Of a stretch of DNA of 64,000 nucleotides, positions 60,234 through 64,000 are shown one piece after another; position 1 is the stretch's first letter; every line of letters begins with the position of its first letter. Origin of the DNA: Psychrobacter sp. TAE2020 (GTDB lineage Bacteria > Pseudomonadota > Gammaproteobacteria > Pseudomonadales > Moraxellaceae); the NCBI RefSeq assembly GCF_018919485.1, contig NZ_JAHLMU010000001.1, forward strand, positions 1,558,893-1,622,892, read 5' to 3'. The notes below the pieces were generated by a model that searched no databases, was not told the origin of the DNA, and saw only the letters and a program-made list of their open reading frames with translations. A program made the position numbers and the translations under genes.

Positions 60234-61262
60234 CTATTTAAACTTAGCTTCATCTATAAATCGATATTTCGCTGGCTTATTTTTCTTCTCATCACCTTCA
60301 TCGGCGGTAAATAGTAGTTTAGCTACCCCATTCACTTTGACAGAGTCGATCCCTTCGATGTTCTTCATATCTGACAACTCAGGTAGATCTATGGCGATAG
60401 GCGCCTCTTTAGGATTTCCGCTCCAAGTCCATATCTTAGAGTGGTCTTTGCCTTTTTCATTTTGTACTTCGTTAGCGATGACATACTTATTTAGAGCAGT
60501 ACTAAAATGTAATGAGCGAATACCACCACCATCTAAGTCTAGAAAGATAGGCTTAGCAAATATTGCTGCAGCTTGGTCATCAAATACCGCATTCGGATTA
60601 GCGATCGACACTACAATAGCTAACTTTCCTGCTAGTGGCGCACGCAAGCCAAGCATCAGATCATCAGCTTTATGATTATAAGTTAACCCTTCAATATTTA
60701 ATTCATTAAAGTCAGGCTCTTTATTAGTTTCAGCTTTTATCGCTGCCGCTAGCTCCTTAGATTTAGTCAAATCATCACGTAAGGTAGTAATACTAACGAT
60801 GTCAGCAACATCGTCACCCTTAATTCGAAAACGCAGTAACTGCTCGCGATTCGGATCACGGTCACCGTTTTTCCGCAATGAATGTGATGTGGTTGCATAA
60901 ATGAACCCTTCGTGGTCAGCCGTTAAGCCTTCTAAATCGTCAAGCTGGCGCTCAAACCCTTCAGTTAATCTAAGGTTGGCGGCTTTGTTTTCGCTTAAGC
61001 TACCGTTAGGAGAGATAGTCAAAATATTCATCGCTCGATGTTCTTCATCTTCGACCAGTAGCACTCTGCCATCATTAAGCTGGAACACTGCTGAAGGCTC
61101 GTAAATATCACTGAAAACGCCCATCCCATCTTCACTCAAACTTGGTGTCGCCTTCGCAGTAGGATAGAACAACAGTAAGGAGCCAGCTGCGATAGCAGCT
61201 AATGCTGTAGTCAATAGGCCCAAACGAAGATTCGAAGAAATGCGACTTGGTAATATGTTCAT
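60234..61262 (-). CDS. Membrane-anchored or exported DUF3616/phytase-like propeller protein
   Basis: Family assignment tentative. An N-terminal hydrophobic helix (LRLGLLTTALAAIAAGSLLLF, about 12-33) is a signal peptide or anchor. The rest is a propeller-like domain with IYEPSAVFQLNDGRVLLVED, LDDLEGLTADHEGFIYATTS, LNIEGLTYNHKADDLMLGLR and DLDGGGIRSLHF. These repeat the D-x-E-G-L pattern seen in DUF3616, SdiA-regulated and esterase-like phytase domains. It is strongly similar along its length to the C-terminal half of the larger protein encoded just upstream (61419-63284), so the pair is a duplication. GAGAAAG precedes the ATG. Function unknown. Confidence 0.65.
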   Translation of the reverse strand: MNILPSRISSNLRLGLLTTALAAIAAGSLLLFYPTAKATPSLSEDGMGVFSDIYEPSAVFQLNDGRVLLVEDEEHRAMNILTISPNGSLSENKAANLRLTEGFERQLDDLEGLTADHEGFIYATTSHSLRKNGDRDPNREQLLRFRIKGDDVADIVSITTLRDDLTKSKELAAAIKAETNKEPDFNELNIEGLTYNHKADDLMLGLRAPLAGKLAIVVSIANPNAVFDDQAAAIFAKPIFLDLDGGGIRSLHFSTALNKYVIANEVQNEKGKDHSKIWTWSGNPKEAPIAIDLPELSDMKNIEGIDSVKVNGVAKLLFTADEGDEKKNKPAKYRFIDEAKFK

Positions 61263-61418
61263 AATACTTTCTCATGAGATAGTTAACTGTGGAACAGCAT
61301 ATGCAATAATAAAATAATGAACTAGTATCGCTGATAATTAGCCCCTAAACTGACCTTTTTAAAATCATAACTGTAGTTAGGCTAGCTAATGGCAGTAGCT
61401 CATAATAATAAATAATAT

Positions 61419-63284
61419 TTATTGGCTAAATTTATTATAATCTAACATCATATATCTGGCATGAATGCCCTTTTTAGCATCACCTTCATCAGCCATGAAT
61501 AACATTTTGATGGTGCCGTTAGCGGTAATTGAATCAACAGCTTCAATATTTTGAAGCGCTGCTAACTCAGGGGTATCAACTTTAACAGGCTTGTCTTTAC
61601 GGTTGCCCGTCCATGTCCAAATTTGTGCTTCTTTATTGCCTGCTGGATCATTAATTTCATTAGCAATAATGAACACTGCTAATACCGGGTCGAAGTATAG
61701 AGAGCGAATACCACCACCGTTCAGATCCAAGAAAATAGGTTGATCGAAGACTGGAGCCACGTTATCGGTAAACATCTGATTTGGGTTAACAATGGGTATA
61801 ATCACAGATAGTTTGCCAGCCATAGGTGCCCGCAAGCCTAGCATTAGAGAGTTTTTGCTATCGTCATAAGCTAAGCCTTCGATATCTAGCTTATCGAAAT
61901 TAACCTTAGTATTCAGTCGTGCCCTAAAGGCAGCATCAACCACTGGCGACTTCATTAAGCTATCACGTAAATTACTGATATTAGAGATATCACCGGCGAT
62001 GTTACCGTTAACCCGAAAGCGTATCAACTGTTCGCGAGCAGGATCACGCTTACCACTAGTGTCAGACGAATGCGAGGTAGCCGTATAAATAAAACCTTTG
62101 TCATCAGCTGCTAGACCTTCTAAATCGTTGAGCTTGCGACCGAAACTACGAGTCAACTGTAGACTAGCTACCGCGTTTTCGCTCAAGCTACCATCAGGCG
62201 CTATAGTCATAAGATTCATTGCGCGCTGCTCTTCATCCTCAATTACTAATACTCGTCCATCAGGTAACTGTTGTACCGCTGATGGCTCAAAGACTCCAGT
62301 CAAAGTACCCATGCCTGTCTGATCCAGCTGTGGGGGAATGTCAGCACCTACTCCTGGATAAAAGAACAACATCAACTTTAGCAATATAGAAGCCAATACG
62401 GAGGCCAGCATACCCCAACGGAATAAGCCATAAGAGATATTGAGCATTTTAAAATTGTGTGCTGCTATTTGACCGAGCCAGTAGAGCTGATCACTCATTG
62501 CATGATAAGTCTCATCACGGTCACGCATCAGTATCTGCATGCGCTCCCAGTACTCTTCACGCGACAATTGCATACGGTCTTTATTAATCAGTGGATTGAT
62601 ATCACCGTTCAATGAAGTTCGATTGGCACGTGCCAAGTATTCCTTTAAATCATGGAAATGTGCATCACGCTTAACAAAGGCTTTGAACCAATTAGAAAAA
62701 CCTTTGAAGAATTTTGCTTTTTCGGGTGAGGCGGCGAGTATAGCGAAGAATATTGAAGCGGCAGCAGTAAACATAAACATCCCAGCTGGGATCAAAAATG
62801 CTGCTGAGGACACAAAGATAAAGGCGCCTGAAATCATCAAAGCTGAAATTATAATACCATTGAGCGAGATCATAATATTGGCTTTGGTTGCCGCTAAGGC
62901 GATCAAATCAAGCTCAGTACGTAAGGCATTGCGAAACATAGTTTCGACAGCTTTTGAAGTACCAAGTAAAGGCTTAGCTTCCGTTTCTACTGCTTTATCA
63001 AGCTTAATAGCTAATGGAGCTACTAATTCAGGCTTATCTTTTTTCTTTTTCTTCTTCTTTTTAATAAGATTTTTATTTGGCAACTCATCTAAACGGTTAT
63101 CAGAATTTTTTACTAGAGGATGGTTTAAGTCACTATCTAGCCTCTTATCTAGGCTATTACTTAAATCCGCAGTTAAACGTTGAAGGGGTTGGCCTGCTAA
63201 CTTTTTGGCCACACCTTCATCTAACAGCTGGTATAAATTTTCGCTCAAATCTTTATCAAATAGTACATTGGAATTTCTATTCAA
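61419..63284 (-). CDS. PycTM-like membrane module fused to a DUF3616/phytase-like propeller
   Basis: A 621-residue fusion. Residues 1-100 are hydrophilic and end in a run of eight lysines (about 75-82). Residues about 112-305 contain two adjacent membrane helices (about 136-158 and 160-186), a cytoplasmic loop and a third helix (about 286-308). The segment RTELDLIALAATKANIMISL followed by NGIII resembles the (A)D-x-K-A/G-x-x-L-x-x-N-G motif of PycTM domains found in Pycsar effectors. The loop YHAMSDQLYWLGQIAAHNFK is also like that family. Residues about 325-621 are a propeller-like domain with FEPSAVQQLPDGRVLVIEDE and LNDLEGLAADDKGFIYTATS, placed outside if the lysine-rich end is inside. The start is TTG at 63284 behind TAGGTAG; no ATG is nearby. 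No nucleotide cyclase is visible in the window. Confidence 0.6.
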   Translation of the reverse strand: MNRNSNVLFDKDLSENLYQLLDEGVAKKLAGQPLQRLTADLSNSLDKRLDSDLNHPLVKNSDNRLDELPNKNLIKKKKKKKKDKPELVAPLAIKLDKAVETEAKPLLGTSKAVETMFRNALRTELDLIALAATKANIMISLNGIIISALMISGAFIFVSSAAFLIPAGMFMFTAAASIFFAILAASPEKAKFFKGFSNWFKAFVKRDAHFHDLKEYLARANRTSLNGDINPLINKDRMQLSREEYWERMQILMRDRDETYHAMSDQLYWLGQIAAHNFKMLNISYGLFRWGMLASVLASILLKLMLFFYPGVGADIPPQLDQTGMGTLTGVFEPSAVQQLPDGRVLVIEDEEQRAMNLMTIAPDGSLSENAVASLQLTRSFGRKLNDLEGLAADDKGFIYTATSHSSDTSGKRDPAREQLIRFRVNGNIAGDISNISNLRDSLMKSPVVDAAFRARLNTKVNFDKLDIEGLAYDDSKNSLMLGLRAPMAGKLSVIIPIVNPNQMFTDNVAPVFDQPIFLDLNGGGIRSLYFDPVLAVFIIANEINDPAGNKEAQIWTWTGNRKDKPVKVDTPELAALQNIEAVDSITANGTIKMLFMADEGDAKKGIHARYMMLDYNKFSQ

Positions 63285-63357
63285 AATCTACCTACTTTTT
63301 CACAAAAAAACATTTGAAATGATTACATGCCTACTAAATCTTAGGCTCTATTAAGCT

Positions 63358-63391
63358 AATAAGGCCTTAAATATTTTTAAGGCCTTATTTT
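63358..63391 (-). terminator. Terminator of the HisM-type permease gene
   Basis: AATAAGGCCTTAAA and TTTAAGGCCTTATT form a 14-bp stem around 4 bases, 58 bp after the permease stop. T residues follow on both strands. Confidence 0.85.
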
Positions 63392-63448
63392 CGATACATA
63401 GTATGTTTTTTTACTTACGATTACTATTGTAATAAATGTATCAATAAG

Positions 63449-64000
63449 TTAAGGAATAGTACGAGTAGTCACATCAGGTGGCACATAAGTCATATAACGG
63501 TTCATGCGCTTTTCAAACAGTCTAAAGCTGAATAGAATGACCCAAGACAGTAATAGATAGACGATACCTGCGGCAAAAAACAGTTCCATCAAGGTATAAG
63601 TACGCGCGCTGATAGTGCGGGCAACGCCAGTAATATCCATTAAAGCAATAGTTGAAGCTAGGGCACTACCTTTGAGCATAAAAATAACTTCGTTGCTATA
63701 AGCAGGAATAACGATACCGAAAGCCCGTGGTAAGGTAATGCGAGTCAGCTTTTGCCACTTGGACATACCGATAGCGTCGGCTGCTTCGAGCTCGCCAATC
63801 GGAATAGCCTGAATAGCACCACGAATAATTTCTGCTAAATAAGCGCTAGTATTCATAGTAAAAGCAATGATAGCGCACCAGTAAGCTTGACTCAGTATTG
63901 GCTCCCATAGAAAAGAGTTACGTACTGCTTCAAACTGTCCAAGGCCATAATAAATCAAAAATATTTGTACTAACAGGGGCGTACCACGAAAGAAGAAAAT
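63449..64000 (-). CDS. Basic amino acid ABC transporter permease, HisM/ArtM type (N-terminal part outside window)
   Basis: The frame is open to the right edge, so the first helix or two are missing; 183 residues are visible from IFFFRGTPLLVQIFLIYYGL to the end. The RGTPLLVQ motif, MNTSAYLAEIIRGAIQAIP, the EAA-type loop (EAADAIGMSKWQKLTRITLP) and PAYSNEVIFMLKGSALAS match the HisM/ArtM branch for histidine, lysine or arginine uptake. The last helix is near LLLSWVILFSFRLF. The other transporter subunits would lie beyond the window. The chain ends at 63449 with its own terminator. Confidence 0.88.
   Translation of the reverse strand: MFFFRGTPLLVQIFLIYYGLGQFEAVRNSFLWEPILSQAYWCAIIAFTMNTSAYLAEIIRGAIQAIPIGELEAADAIGMSKWQKLTRITLPRAFGIVIPAYSNEVIFMLKGSALASTIALMDITGVARTISARTYTLMELFFAAGIVYLLLSWVILFSFRLFEKRMNRYMTYVPPDVTTRTIP

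Noticed and set aside
62539..63183. Plus-strand frame of 214 codons
   Set aside because: Antisense shadow of the PycTM-like gene. Its product is low-complexity, rich in Lys, Ser and Ile, with a polyphenylalanine run mirroring the polylysine codons.

Overview
The window reads as ordinary chromosome of a Psychrobacter-like member of the Moraxellaceae (Gammaproteobacteria). This is inferred from the moderate to low GC content, the gene order lepA-lepB-(DUF4845)-rnc-era-recO-pdxJ, the smc-zipA-ligA cluster, a RubB-type rubredoxin reductase, and RelA, BarA/GacS and GltIJKL sequences of gammaproteobacterial type. The assignment rests on recognition, not on a database search. No prophage, insertion sequence, CRISPR array or complete mobile element was seen.

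Layout. 1-16 kb: a hybrid sensor kinase running off the left edge (BarA/GacS), then cysM, a PolB-type 3'-5' exonuclease, rlmD, relA and mutM on the plus strand. A small exported protein follows, then mscL, typA and an OmpA-family porin on the minus strand, and an isolated FimT-like pseudopilin. 16-24 kb: the minus-strand translation and processing operon lepA, lepB, a DUF4845 gene broken by two stop codons, rnc, era, recO, pdxJ. 24-28 kb: elongator tRNA-Met, RNase P RNA, bioA-bioD, a 2[4Fe-4S] ferredoxin and coaD. 28-34 kb: smpB, rarD divergent from an Lrp/AsnC regulator, a small membrane protein, and ygiQ.

34-39 kb is the most disturbed part. It holds two small lipoproteins, a Fic-domain AMPylase candidate, the 3' remnant of a second copy of one lipoprotein, a monooxygenase-fold gene broken by a 16-bp tandem duplication, a 65-bp inverted repeat, and a visibly AT-rich DUF2971-like gene abutting ligA. 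39-49 kb returns to housekeeping: ligA, zipA, smc, a TauE-type permease, birA and coaX, the last followed by a perfect 56-bp palindrome. 50-56 kb: a rubredoxin-reductase-like flavoenzyme, the gltIJKL glutamate/aspartate ABC transporter, and hslO. 56-64 kb: an SH3-containing lipoprotein with an in-frame 21-bp minisatellite, a lipase-like hydrolase, a fumarylacetoacetase-family protein, two tandem propeller-like paralogues, and the 3' part of a HisM/ArtM-type permease.

The best candidate for something undescribed is the pair at 60.2-63.3 kb. The larger protein joins a cytosolic lysine-rich tail and a three-helix membrane module resembling the PycTM (Pycsar effector) domain to a periplasmic DUF3616/phytase-like propeller. 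The smaller one carries only a membrane anchor and the same propeller. Several annotated starts were moved from upstream TTG or GTG codons to an ATG behind a clear Shine-Dalgarno sequence (mscL, Lrp, Fic, zipA, tauE, gltI, gltJ and others).
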